This document shows, one piece after another, positions 1 to 8,650 of a stretch of 64,000 nucleotides of DNA; the first letter of the stretch is position 1, and every line of letters starts with the position of its first letter. The stretch is from contig DBKT01000010.1 in the NCBI GenBank assembly GCA_002297365.1, positions 55,600 through 119,599 of the forward strand, given 5' to 3'. The notes under the pieces are model-generated. The model was given only the letters and a program-made list of their open reading frames with translations, did not search any database and was not told the origin of the DNA. The position numbers and the translations under genes were made by a program. The stretch comes from Caryophanales bacterium UBA743 (lineage in GTDB: Bacteria; Bacillota_I; Bacilli_A; RFN20; CAG-826).

Positions 1-1842
1 GAAAATAATAAAGACTCCAGCTCAAAGCCGGCCTCTTCTTTGCCTTCTGAAGAGATAAGTTCCACTGAGTCTGAATCCTCTAGCAGCAGCTCTTCTTCTA
101 GCTCTGCTCCACTTCTTCCTACTGAGGCTCTTACCGAGGCGATGTTCGCACCCCTTCAAAAAGGATTTTCGGTAGAGTATAAAACAAAGAAAACCTATAC
201 GGATGGAGGAACTGGGTCAGAATATAGATTTCAATGCGAAGCGGGGCTTGATGGCTACAACTATAAACGCTTCTATTTAAAAGATGCTCAATATAAACCG
301 GCAACCATCCATTACGAAAAAAGAAAAGATCCAAATGACAATCTCGATTATGTCTATGAAACGAGCCTAAGCTTGGACAACACGATTTTGGCGAACAAAC
401 TCGTTTTGACCGACAAAAATGATTTCAGCGAATACAATCCGGAATGGGATTATTCCGGATTCGGCGTCGTTTTCAACGAGCTGACAGTCAGCGATTTTAC
501 GAAAGTTGATGACAACACTTTCAGCTTAAATGCGGACAAGATCACGGATGACATCAGCAATTCCCTTTTGATTCAGCTTTATAGCGCGGATGATTTTTAT
601 CTTCCTAGCAGCAACGTAAAGACTTTCAACCTTAAAACAAACGGAGACCAAATCGTCGGCTTCTCTTTGGATTGCTATCCATACGTTTCCTCTGATTCAA
701 CCACAAATTATCACTCGGAAGGGAGCTTCCTTTCTCTTGGTGAAAACAGCTACAAGAAAATCACTCCTTACGAAGGAGAGACGAAACCCGAACTGGAAGA
801 GATCTTCTCTTCTTTGCGCGGAGAAGACAATAAGAGCAACTACCGCATGGAACAAACCCAATACGCTTTTGATTACAACTCCGAAAGCATGAAGTTCCTA
901 GGAACCATGGAATGGACGGTTCAAGATGGCGATAAGGCTTATTGGCTCTATCGCGATCCTACGGGAAAAAAGACATCCGATTACGGCTACTATAAAGTCA
1001 CCGATGAAGATGAGGAAGGGAAACAAGGCGTTGTGAAGATGGGTGATTACTATTACAAGGATTACATCTATCAGGGAACAATGCAGAATTATCTTCCTAA
1101 ATTCCAGATGAGCTCAAAACTATTCGAAAAAGATGAGGCTAAGAGCACGAATGGGAAAATCGTTTACAATTTGAACAAAAACATCGAAATATCCCTTGAT
1201 AACAACAGCGCTTTCTTTACGCCTGAAGAGATGGATTCCTATCGCGATCGAATCATTTTCCTTTCCGTCACCAAAGAAGGCGACACGGTTACAATCCGCA
1301 ATAGCACAGATGATAGCGGCAAAGAAGAAGATGGCCTTATTTTGAATTGCGAATTCACCGATATCGGAAAAGTGACAGGGCTTTTTGCTGAAAGCACGCT
1401 CAAAGATGATGCCAGCGGCCTGAAATGGAGTGATTTCCTTTCTCGTAACGAAGCGAATTCGGAAGCCGTTAAGAAAGTCTATGGCGACAGCCTTGATTTG
1501 GCTCCTACTTTCGGTAGCTTCCCTGTAGACATTCGAACGGATTTCACAAACGGCTCCGCCGCTTCTCCTTTGTTTTACGGCATGGTTTATGATGAGAACA
1601 AAGCAAAAGAAATAATTACTCAAACTTCTACGAAATACGAAGAAGCCGGATTCACTGATGAAACGCCAGCCGATGATGAGACGGGATCGAAAGTTTTTAG
1701 CAAAACCGTTACCGTTCCAGGAAGAGGGAGCAAGACCCAGGAAAAGAAAATGACTGTGACTTTGTCGAATTATTGGAACTCAATACAAAAGTACGGCCAA
1801 ATTCAAGCGAGCTTCAAGCTTACCTCTTTAAGCTCAAAATAA
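1..1842 (+). CDS. Lipoprotein-family protein, 5' end cut by window (paralog family member 1)
   Basis: The reading frame is open from the first base, so the true start and presumably a lipoprotein signal lie before the window; a TTG at 40 should not be taken as the start. The visible part begins with a serine-rich low-complexity linker, as in the next two genes just after their lipobox cysteine. The body is acidic and rich in Tyr, Asp and Lys, without a recognised catalytic motif. It holds two similar halves, each opening with a short helix-like stretch (LQKGFSVEY; then LRGEDNKSNYRM). A segment with YGYY, GTM and LPKFQMSSKLF corresponds closely to one in the next gene, so the two are paralogs. 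It is probably a surface-anchored extracytoplasmic protein of unknown function, in a co-directional cluster with two further members. Confidence 0.8.
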   Translation, partial: ENNKDSSSKPASSLPSEEISSTESESSSSSSSSSSAPLLPTEALTEAMFAPLQKGFSVEYKTKKTYTDGGTGSEYRFQCEAGLDGYNYKRFYLKDAQYKPATIHYEKRKDPNDNLDYVYETSLSLDNTILANKLVLTDKNDFSEYNPEWDYSGFGVVFNELTVSDFTKVDDNTFSLNADKITDDISNSLLIQLYSADDFYLPSSNVKTFNLKTNGDQIVGFSLDCYPYVSSDSTTNYHSEGSFLSLGENSYKKITPYEGETKPELEEIFSSLRGEDNKSNYRMEQTQYAFDYNSESMKFLGTMEWTVQDGDKAYWLYRDPTGKKTSDYGYYKVTDEDEEGKQGVVKMGDYYYKDYIYQGTMQNYLPKFQMSSKLFEKDEAKSTNGKIVYNLNKNIEISLDNNSAFFTPEEMDSYRDRIIFLSVTKEGDTVTIRNSTDDSGKEEDGLILNCEFTDIGKVTGLFAESTLKDDASGLKWSDFLSRNEANSEAVKKVYGDSLDLAPTFGSFPVDIRTDFTNGSAASPLFYGMVYDENKAKEIITQTSTKYEEAGFTDETPADDETGSKVFSKTVTVPGRGSKTQEKKMTVTLSNYWNSIQKYGQIQASFKLTSLSSK

Positions 1843-1861
1843 CGCTCAGGATAGCTAGAAT

Positions 1862-3544
1862 ATGAAACGATCATGCATTCTCCTAAGTCTTATTTTCCTT
1901 CTAGGCGCTTGCCAAGGAGCTACCGAAAATAGCGCCAGCTCGGATTCCTTTTCCTCGAATATCGATGAGAATGATTCCTCTTTTAAGGAGCGCCTTGCTT
2001 CTCTCAAAAACGGCTTTAAAGGGAGCAGCCTCCTTCGCTCAGGAACAAAATCAACGGGGGAAAAGGAAAACTATTTGGATTTCGCCATCACGAGCAAAGG
2101 CTATCAATTCGTAACGTATGCCGATGCGGACATAGGCTTTGCCAAACGCGATCAAATCGTGAATAAATCCCTTTATACCCGTTATATCGCTAATGCTGTG
2201 ATTGAGGAGCTAGGACTTGATAACCAGATTCATAGAACCTACATTACCGATAGTCAGGGAACATATTTCACTTGGGATGCCCTTAATCTTAAGAATCCAT
2301 TTGCATCTCTTGATGTTGACGATTTTGTATTTAATAAAGAGAGAAATTGTTATTCCCTTGATTTAAGCGATCAAAGCAACAAGAAAAAACTAATCTACAG
2401 CGCTTTGGCTAACGTATTCTCCGGCCAGATAGGATACGAACCTTCGGAAGCCGATTTCTTCTTGGATGGAGAAAAGGGCCTTCAATACGAAATCGTCATG
2501 AAAGACTATTCCTCCTCCTATGGGGTTGTTTCCACTTCCTTAAAGGGAGAAATCACGGAAACTGGCAAGGATGTTGTCGAATTGCCAGTCAAAATTCAAG
2601 GCGAAGAAGATGAGCTTTGGGAAGATGCCTTTAAGAAATACGCCGGCAATAATTACAAAGCCGAAATCACTTTATCCTCAAAAAAGATAACGGCTGAGGT
2701 TTATTCTTCCGCAATCCACTATGACGAATACGACGCTTCTGGGAACAAAACGGGTAGCTATGGCTATTATCAAAAAGACGATGAGCACGTTCAAGGACTG
2801 ACAATGATTGGAGGGACCTCTTATGTTGACGCCTCGCCAATCGAAGGAAGCATGGTTGGATTCTTGCCTTCTTTCACCCTTTCTTCGAAATTCTTCGTCA
2901 AAAGCGATGAAAGCGACGATACGAAGGCTGTTTATGAATTTAACGAAGCCTATCGGGACAAAGTGGCCAACACCACAACCGCTTACTCTTTGCTAAGAAA
3001 CGGAGGCTTAGGGAAATTAAGAGTCACAATCACTTCTGATGAGCTTCTTATCGAGAACGATCTTGGCGATTCTGGCGTTAATGCCTATCGCTATTATGAC
3101 GCTGACGAAGTGACCGATTTCATCAGCGGAATAAAAACTTCCTCTGATTCTTTAACTTGGTCCGAATTGCTCTCAAATCAGCCCGAGGATCTTAAAAAAC
3201 TCTACGAAAACACGATCTCCAAAAAAGCGCTCGATCTTCTCCCCATCCCTGGGGGGAGCTATAGCTATGCGAATCTTTCCTTCAATAGCAAAAGAAATCT
3301 AGCTATGGTCACTTTCAGCTTAGAGGATTACCAAGAAGGCGAAACCTTTATGGAAAACTATACAAAGAAATTAGTTGAAAAAGGATTCGCCCAGGAGGAA
3401 AAAGAAGAAGGAACCGACATCCTATTCACGAAAGACGTCACCATTGATGGAGAAAACAAAAAGATAGGAATAGAAGTCAAACTTGCCGCAAGTTATTTTC
3501 AATCGCCGAAAATCGTATGCTACTTTACGGAATCGGCTAAATAA
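1862..3544 (+). CDS. Lipoprotein, paralog family member 2
   Basis: A 560-residue predicted lipoprotein. The N-terminus MKRSCILLSLIFLLGAC is a type II signal peptide with lipobox LGAC, followed by a Ser/Asn/Asp-rich linker (residues 20-40). The rest is a secreted domain with an internal duplication (first half from LASLKNGF, second from FKKYAGNNYKAEI). The second half shares YGYY, GSM and LPSFTLSSKFF with the preceding gene. It starts 19 bp after the upstream stop and ends 17 bp before the next gene, so the three are probably co-transcribed. No enzyme motif is seen. A role in surface binding or cell-envelope function is only an inference. Confidence 0.85.
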   Translation: MKRSCILLSLIFLLGACQGATENSASSDSFSSNIDENDSSFKERLASLKNGFKGSSLLRSGTKSTGEKENYLDFAITSKGYQFVTYADADIGFAKRDQIVNKSLYTRYIANAVIEELGLDNQIHRTYITDSQGTYFTWDALNLKNPFASLDVDDFVFNKERNCYSLDLSDQSNKKKLIYSALANVFSGQIGYEPSEADFFLDGEKGLQYEIVMKDYSSSYGVVSTSLKGEITETGKDVVELPVKIQGEEDELWEDAFKKYAGNNYKAEITLSSKKITAEVYSSAIHYDEYDASGNKTGSYGYYQKDDEHVQGLTMIGGTSYVDASPIEGSMVGFLPSFTLSSKFFVKSDESDDTKAVYEFNEAYRDKVANTTTAYSLLRNGGLGKLRVTITSDELLIENDLGDSGVNAYRYYDADEVTDFISGIKTSSDSLTWSELLSNQPEDLKKLYENTISKKALDLLPIPGGSYSYANLSFNSKRNLAMVTFSLEDYQEGETFMENYTKKLVEKGFAQEEKEEGTDILFTKDVTIDGENKKIGIEVKLAASYFQSPKIVCYFTESAK

Positions 3545-3561
3545 GAAAAGAGGAAACAAAA

Positions 3562-5013
3562 ATGAAGAAAAAAGCATTGTTCGTTCTAGTCTTCTCAACC
3601 TTAGGACTCATCTCCTGCAAAGAAGGCAAAACCACATCCGTATCTTCCGAGAATAACGAAGATACTTCTGCATCTACCACTTCTGCAATCGCTGAAGCTT
3701 CTTCAGAAAATGAGGAAAGCTCTTCTGCAAGTGAGCTAGCATTAGACTTAAGCGCTCTTAAGGCAGGCTTCCACGCCAAAATAACCAAAGCGGAAACCTA
3801 CGACTCTTCTAGCAGCGCGACCGAAAGGGTTACCGATAAAGACGCTTATGAGGTTTATTCAAGCAATAAGGCTCTTAAGATGGTTGACTTTTATAGCGAA
3901 GACGAAAAGAAAAACGGCTTTGAATCCACAAGTCTATACGTTAAAAAAGTCGCCCAATATGAGCCTTACAAAAGCGTGGAAAACGACGAGAAGGAATATT
4001 TCTCCCAAGTCACTGTCGGTTTAGATGGGAAAGTGACCTATAAAGCTTTGGATATCCCTGTTTTCGGAGAAACCTCTAAAAGCAAACAATCGTGGGATGA
4101 CGCTTATGCGAAAAACGCCTTCTCCTTCTTGCAAGAAAGCGATTTCGAAAAGCTTTCGGATGGCTCTTTCGCTTTGAAAATAACCGAAGAAAATAAGCAA
4201 GATGACCGTTTTGCGAATGGCTATTACGGATTGAACCATCAGATTTATCCTTCCGCCGATGCGAGCGACGTTTTCGAATTCGATAATTTAGATATCGAGT
4301 CATTCACGATCGAAGTTGACGAGAAAGGAAAGCCGGTTTCTTTTACCATGGTTCTTCCTCTCGACAAAAATTCTTGGGATAATAGCCAAACATCTTTCTA
4401 TGGCACTTTCGTCTATGATGAGAAGCCTTTGGAAGCCTATCAAGCTCCCGAATTGAACGAACCTATTGATGCCGTTATGAATGAAGTCCGGAAAAACAAC
4501 TATTCCTTCACCGCTACAAAAGGAATCGCCGCGGGAGATTGGGAGAGCGGGAGTAGCGAATTCGTCGCTGGGAAAACCGATGGCACATCTCTTGAGATGC
4601 GAACTTCAGGAAGCGATGGAAAAACGAGCAATTACCGCCAGATTGATGAGACGCATTACCAAGAATACAGCAAAGGAGCTTATCAAGGTGACCCCATCAG
4701 CGGCGTTTTGAGCGACAAGTTTCTTCCTACCCTTCCTTTTAGCTCTATTTCTTTAGAGAAAGTCGGGGAAGCCGAAGGTACGGCCTTCTACGTCTATAAA
4801 GCTCCTGAACTTGTCGATTACAGCGAAGGGAAATACACTTCTCTTTTTATGGGATTCAATCTTCCTGGATATAACTTGAATATTACTTCCAGCAACACTT
4901 TCGTGACTTGGAATGGCACCACTTTAACCTTCCGCACCTTCTCGAAAGACAGGGAATACACAGCCACATTTTTCGATATAGGGAAAATCACGATAGACAC
5001 AGAGGTCGCTTAA
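3562..5013 (+). CDS. Lipoprotein, paralog family member 3
   Basis: A 483-residue predicted lipoprotein with signal peptide MKKKALFVLVFSTLGLISC (lipobox LISC, cleavage before the Cys) and a long Ser/Thr/Glu linker to about residue 58. The start is supported by the upstream AGAGGAAAC ribosome site. It again has two related halves, opening LSALKAGFHAKIT and VMNEVRKNNYSFTA, and the LPTLPFSSISL block equivalent to the LP.F..SSK block of the two upstream paralogs. It is the last gene of the co-directional lipoprotein run and is followed by a strong terminator. Function unknown. Confidence 0.85.
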   Translation: MKKKALFVLVFSTLGLISCKEGKTTSVSSENNEDTSASTTSAIAEASSENEESSSASELALDLSALKAGFHAKITKAETYDSSSSATERVTDKDAYEVYSSNKALKMVDFYSEDEKKNGFESTSLYVKKVAQYEPYKSVENDEKEYFSQVTVGLDGKVTYKALDIPVFGETSKSKQSWDDAYAKNAFSFLQESDFEKLSDGSFALKITEENKQDDRFANGYYGLNHQIYPSADASDVFEFDNLDIESFTIEVDEKGKPVSFTMVLPLDKNSWDNSQTSFYGTFVYDEKPLEAYQAPELNEPIDAVMNEVRKNNYSFTATKGIAAGDWESGSSEFVAGKTDGTSLEMRTSGSDGKTSNYRQIDETHYQEYSKGAYQGDPISGVLSDKFLPTLPFSSISLEKVGEAEGTAFYVYKAPELVDYSEGKYTSLFMGFNLPGYNLNITSSNTFVTWNGTTLTFRTFSKDREYTATFFDIGKITIDTEVA

Positions 5014-5043
5014 TCTTTTTGAAGCGTCCCTAATCTTGAAAGC

Positions 5044-5078
5044 AAAGCCACGTCGATTTCTCAACGTGGCTTTTTTTA
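5044..5078 (+). terminator. Rho-independent terminator after lipoprotein cluster
   Basis: AAAGCCACGT and ACGTGGCTTT form a 10-bp stem around a 10-nt loop, followed by a T run. It lies 30 bp after the third lipoprotein gene. Confidence 0.9.
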
Positions 5079-5113
5079 AAATCCATTATGAAAACGATGG
5101 GAACGCGCGGTTC

Positions 5114-7327
5114 TTATTTGGCAATGGGGGTGATCAAACTTACCTTTAAGAAATCCTCAAGGGTATCGCCTATGGTCAAACGAATGTTGTCTTCTTTCTT
5201 TTCGAAGACTTTATCATCCGTGGTGAGATAGCCTAAGGTCTTAATGTATTCTTTGTACGAATCAATGTAACCTTTGTCATCGCTTATGCCACTTGCTGCT
5301 ATAAAGACATAAGAAGCGGCGCCTTCTTCTCCATTCCAAGAACCATCAAAGGCTTGATTTCCTTCGAATTGAGGCTCTAAGAAAGGCACTTTATCGGCTG
5401 TTTCTTCCTTAAAAGCCAATACAAGTTCCTCATAAATGCTAGCATTTACGTAATTCTTCCAGGTTTTGTTTTCAGAGGAGATGGCTGCATCGAAATTCTT
5501 TTTTAAGGTTTCTGGCAAAGATGTTTCCTGATAAGTGAAATGGATCGTCTCATTGCCCGTGAATCCGTCTCCGCCATAAACATAATAAAGGGCTGATAGT
5601 TTTTCGTTTTCGATTGTCATTTTCAAAGAAGCGGGATCAATCGTCTCTTGATAGCTAATAAAGCCGAGGGACTTCCCTAAGTTAATGATGTCTGGCGTCG
5701 TCGTCAGAATGTTCTCTTTCAAAGAAAGAATCTCGCTTGATATCGAGAAATTAATGTTCTCTTCCAAGGAACGATCGTTTTCAGCAAGGCGTTTCGCCTT
5801 ATATTGGTAATCATAATTGAAAGAATACGTTTTTCCATCTACGAAATAGTAGGCTTTTCCCGTTAAAAGGTCTCCGACTTTCTCACCATCGTATTTGTGC
5901 GTTTCATCTAAAAAGAAATTCTCTCCTTTAGTAAGGATGCGTCTTTCCGATGATGCCAAACCCGAAAGAGAGGCAGTTGCGACAAAGCTTCCTTCTTTGA
6001 CTTGCTTAAGGTATTCTTTGATTTTTTCATCGTCTTTTGATGGCGTCTTCTTCTCATTTTCAGCAATGACCCTTGGCGTCTCTAAAACTTTCGTGTCAAT
6101 ACGGTAATAGAAGAAATCTCCCGTGCTGATATCTTGCATAATCCCCGTATAGAAATGGAGATAATCGATTTTCCCATTTACGAGGCTAGCCTGGATTTTT
6201 AAGCATTTGAAACGAGAGAAAACAGCGGATTGAGTGACGGAATAGGCAAGCTTCTGAGCATCCGAGCCAAGATATAGATAATAATTATCCTCCGCGTTTA
6301 TCTTAGCGAATTGGTCGAATTCAAAACCCTCTTTGCCAATCAGCGCGAAATCGGAATATTTCTTTGTGGTAGGCTGGGAAACAACTTCGTTATGGCCATC
6401 CACGCCAATAATCGTAAGAGAATCGCCCGTTCCCCTTTTATAAGTCGTAACGTAAGGAACATCCTCGGAGTTGATTGTCTCCACTCTCAAATAAGAATCG
6501 TAGATGTCGAAATTGATCGAGCTTTCAGGGAAATAGCGCTGAGCTTCATAATCGAAATAATTCACCGAGGAGGAAAATGAGACATTTCCGAAGATATTCT
6601 CTCCCTTGCCTTCAAGGGTTTCATTCGGCTTTTTCCAAGAAGAAAGGAAAGAATCCATCGCATCGATTTTGCTCGTTCCGACATTTTCGATTTTTACCTT
6701 CCCTCCTTGAGGGGTTTGATAAAGGCCGCTTTGACGTTGCTGGAGCTCAAAGGTCAAAGCATCGTTTTCTTTATAAAAAACAGCGCGTTCAAGGCCTTCG
6801 CTAAAATCTAGCTGAGCGGATAAGGCCTTTAGAACATTTTCGTCGTAGGTAATGGCTTTATCGCCCTGCATAGCAAAAGAAACATTCGAAAAGTCGAAAG
6901 AAGAAAGGCGGTTCATATAGGAAACAGAGGTGAGGCCCTGAGCGGTTTGCTCTTCATTGAAAGTTTGGCCTTTTAAAACGATTTTCCCGTCAACGATTTC
7001 GTAGTCGTAGGCAATCTTCGTATCGCTCAATGCATTTAAAAGAACCGAACCATTATTCAAATAACCAGTATAAAAATAATTTGAAGTAATGACATCACTG
7101 AGATCTCTGCCGGCAAAATGATAGGTCAACGTAAAATTGCCTTTCTTCATTTCGTTTAATATTTGAACGACTTCTTTTCCTAAAGAAGAGTCATCTTCCG
7201 CCGAAGAAACGGCAGAACTGGACGGATCTAAGCGCGAATCCTCACTAGAGGAGCCATTTTTCTTTTCCTGACACGAAAGCAATAACGCTGGAATGAGCAA
7301 TAGAACAAGGCAACTTTTTGATTTCAT
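5114..7327 (-). CDS. Lipoprotein, paralog family member 4 (large)
   Basis: I choose the ATG at 7327 because it is preceded by GAGGAG and begins a lipoprotein signal (MKSKSCLVLLLIPALLLSC); the frame is open upstream but without signal-like sequence. The product is about 737 residues with a Ser/Asp linker after the lipobox Cys. It is convergent with the other three lipoproteins and shares the layout of two similar halves, the first opening LNEMKKGNFTLTY and the second LKQVKEGSFVATA. It is longer than its relatives and may have gained extra repeat units. No catalytic motif is seen. It is divergent from the histidine kinase starting at 7408, separated by 80 bp. Confidence 0.85.
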   Translation of the reverse strand: MKSKSCLVLLLIPALLLSCQEKKNGSSSEDSRLDPSSSAVSSAEDDSSLGKEVVQILNEMKKGNFTLTYHFAGRDLSDVITSNYFYTGYLNNGSVLLNALSDTKIAYDYEIVDGKIVLKGQTFNEEQTAQGLTSVSYMNRLSSFDFSNVSFAMQGDKAITYDENVLKALSAQLDFSEGLERAVFYKENDALTFELQQRQSGLYQTPQGGKVKIENVGTSKIDAMDSFLSSWKKPNETLEGKGENIFGNVSFSSSVNYFDYEAQRYFPESSINFDIYDSYLRVETINSEDVPYVTTYKRGTGDSLTIIGVDGHNEVVSQPTTKKYSDFALIGKEGFEFDQFAKINAEDNYYLYLGSDAQKLAYSVTQSAVFSRFKCLKIQASLVNGKIDYLHFYTGIMQDISTGDFFYYRIDTKVLETPRVIAENEKKTPSKDDEKIKEYLKQVKEGSFVATASLSGLASSERRILTKGENFFLDETHKYDGEKVGDLLTGKAYYFVDGKTYSFNYDYQYKAKRLAENDRSLEENINFSISSEILSLKENILTTTPDIINLGKSLGFISYQETIDPASLKMTIENEKLSALYYVYGGDGFTGNETIHFTYQETSLPETLKKNFDAAISSENKTWKNYVNASIYEELVLAFKEETADKVPFLEPQFEGNQAFDGSWNGEEGAASYVFIAASGISDDKGYIDSYKEYIKTLGYLTTDDKVFEKKEDNIRLTIGDTLEDFLKVSLITPIAK

Positions 7328-7378
7328 CGTTTTTCTCCTCGATTTAAGACGGGTTATTTTAACGGGAAACATCCTACA

Positions 7379-7408
7379 TTGAAAGAGAAATACTTTATAA
7401 TGGAGGGG
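7379..7408 (+). promoter_or_regulatory. Candidate leaderless promoter of histidine kinase
   Basis: TATAAT at 7396-7401 ends 6 nt before the GTG start at 7408, so transcription should begin at or next to the start codon. The six bases between are GGAGGG, too close to the GTG to act as a normal ribosome site. No convincing -35 box is seen at 17 bp. Confidence 0.5.
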
Positions 7409-8610
7409 TGGATAGCATCAAACGTCTTAGAAGAAAAATCATCGGTGTCACAATATCTTCCCTTTCTGGGGTTCTTATCGTCATGGCCGCTTCCATAAAT
7501 ATCTATAGTTTCGCTCAAACCGCCAAGAACACCGACAATACTCTTAGCATTATCGCAAATAATCATGGCATCTATCCGCAAACAGACACGCAAGAGTCAA
7601 GCGAAAGCACCGTTTCTATCGGCTTTTCTCATGGAATTGGGTATTGTACCTATTATTTCGAAAAGGATTCGCCTAAAGAAGTTGTCTATCAAATCTCCTC
7701 GCTTTCACGAAAAGAGGCAAAGAAAACAGTTGCGGAAGCTCAGAATAGAAAATCGTCCAACGGTTGGATTAGAGGAGATTACCGTTATAAAAAATATCTC
7801 GTCGACGGGAAAGCGTATGTGACCTTAGTTGACGCAAGCAAAGAATTGGACCCCTGTTTCCATGTTTTGTGGGCTTCTGTAATCGGCTCCTTAATCGCTC
7901 TTGGCGTTATTTTTCTTATCCTTTTGCCTATCTCTAATCTGATGGTCAAGCCAATCGAAGAAAATTTCGCGAAACAAAAGCGTTTCATCTCAGATGCCTC
8001 ACATGAATTGAAGACCCCTCTAGCAATCATCGCTTTGAATAACGACATCGAAACGGCGGAACGCGGAGAAAACGCAAATACAGCGAACATCTCCAAGCAA
8101 GTCAAGCAATTAAGCAAGATAGTCGCAAGCTTGAACGAATTGGCGAAATTAGATGAAGAGGAAAAAATTCCTTTCGTTGCTTTTAATCTCACCTCCTTAG
8201 CGAAAGAAACGGTCGTTTCCTTCATGGGAATAGCCAATCAATATCAAAAATCCTTGAATTATGACATTGAAGACAATTTAACCTATTTCGGCAATCCCGA
8301 GAAAATCAGGAGGCTTATTTCCATATTGCTAGATAATGCTGTGAAATATAGCAAATCCCATCTTTCGATCAAGATTTATTCCGTTAACAAAAACATATTT
8401 TTGGAAACGGAGAACGACACAAACGGAATTCCAGAAGGAAACTTAAATGCCGTGTTTGAACGTTTCTATCGTCTTGAAGAGGCGCGCTCTTCCAATGTTT
8501 CCGGAAATGGAATCGGCTTATCGATGGCCAAGGAAATCGTCTCCATTCACCACGGGGAGATATCCGCCATAGGCTTGAATAATATTTTCAAAATTCGTGT
8601 CAAATTATGA
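7408..8610 (+). CDS. Sensor histidine kinase (HisKA/HATPase), orphan
   Basis: A 400-residue membrane sensor kinase. It has a transmembrane segment near residues 10-33, an extracytoplasmic region to about 145 and a second segment near 147-170. The HisKA H-box ISDASHELKTPLA carries the phosphorylatable His near residue 200. The HATPase N-box LLDNAVKYS and the G-box GNGIGLSMAKEIV follow. No response regulator is adjacent on either side, so this is an orphan kinase in the window. GTG is the only plausible start near the promoter. The gene ends immediately before a bidirectional terminator shared with oleate hydratase. Confidence 0.9.
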   Translation: MDSIKRLRRKIIGVTISSLSGVLIVMAASINIYSFAQTAKNTDNTLSIIANNHGIYPQTDTQESSESTVSIGFSHGIGYCTYYFEKDSPKEVVYQISSLSRKEAKKTVAEAQNRKSSNGWIRGDYRYKKYLVDGKAYVTLVDASKELDPCFHVLWASVIGSLIALGVIFLILLPISNLMVKPIEENFAKQKRFISDASHELKTPLAIIALNNDIETAERGENANTANISKQVKQLSKIVASLNELAKLDEEEKIPFVAFNLTSLAKETVVSFMGIANQYQKSLNYDIEDNLTYFGNPEKIRRLISILLDNAVKYSKSHLSIKIYSVNKNIFLETENDTNGIPEGNLNAVFERFYRLEEARSSNVSGNGIGLSMAKEIVSIHHGEISAIGLNNIFKIRVKL

Positions 8611-8640
8611 AAATAGGCAGGAAAGCCTGCCTATTTTCAT
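8611..8640. terminator. Bidirectional terminator between histidine kinase and oleate hydratase
   Basis: AAATAGGCAG and CTGCCTATTT make a perfect 10-bp stem with loop GAAAGC, between two convergent genes. A T-rich tail lies on the plus side and an A-rich flank on the other. Confidence 0.85.
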
Positions 8641-8650
8641 TTTCGTGGCC

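Noticed and set aside
1120..1623. 167-codon minus-strand frame inside lipoprotein 1
   Set aside because: Fully covered by a gene with clear paralogs on the plus strand.
7328..7372. Longer N-terminus for the fourth lipoprotein
   Set aside because: The added 15 residues would bury the signal peptide, and the GAGGAG site fits the ATG at 7327.
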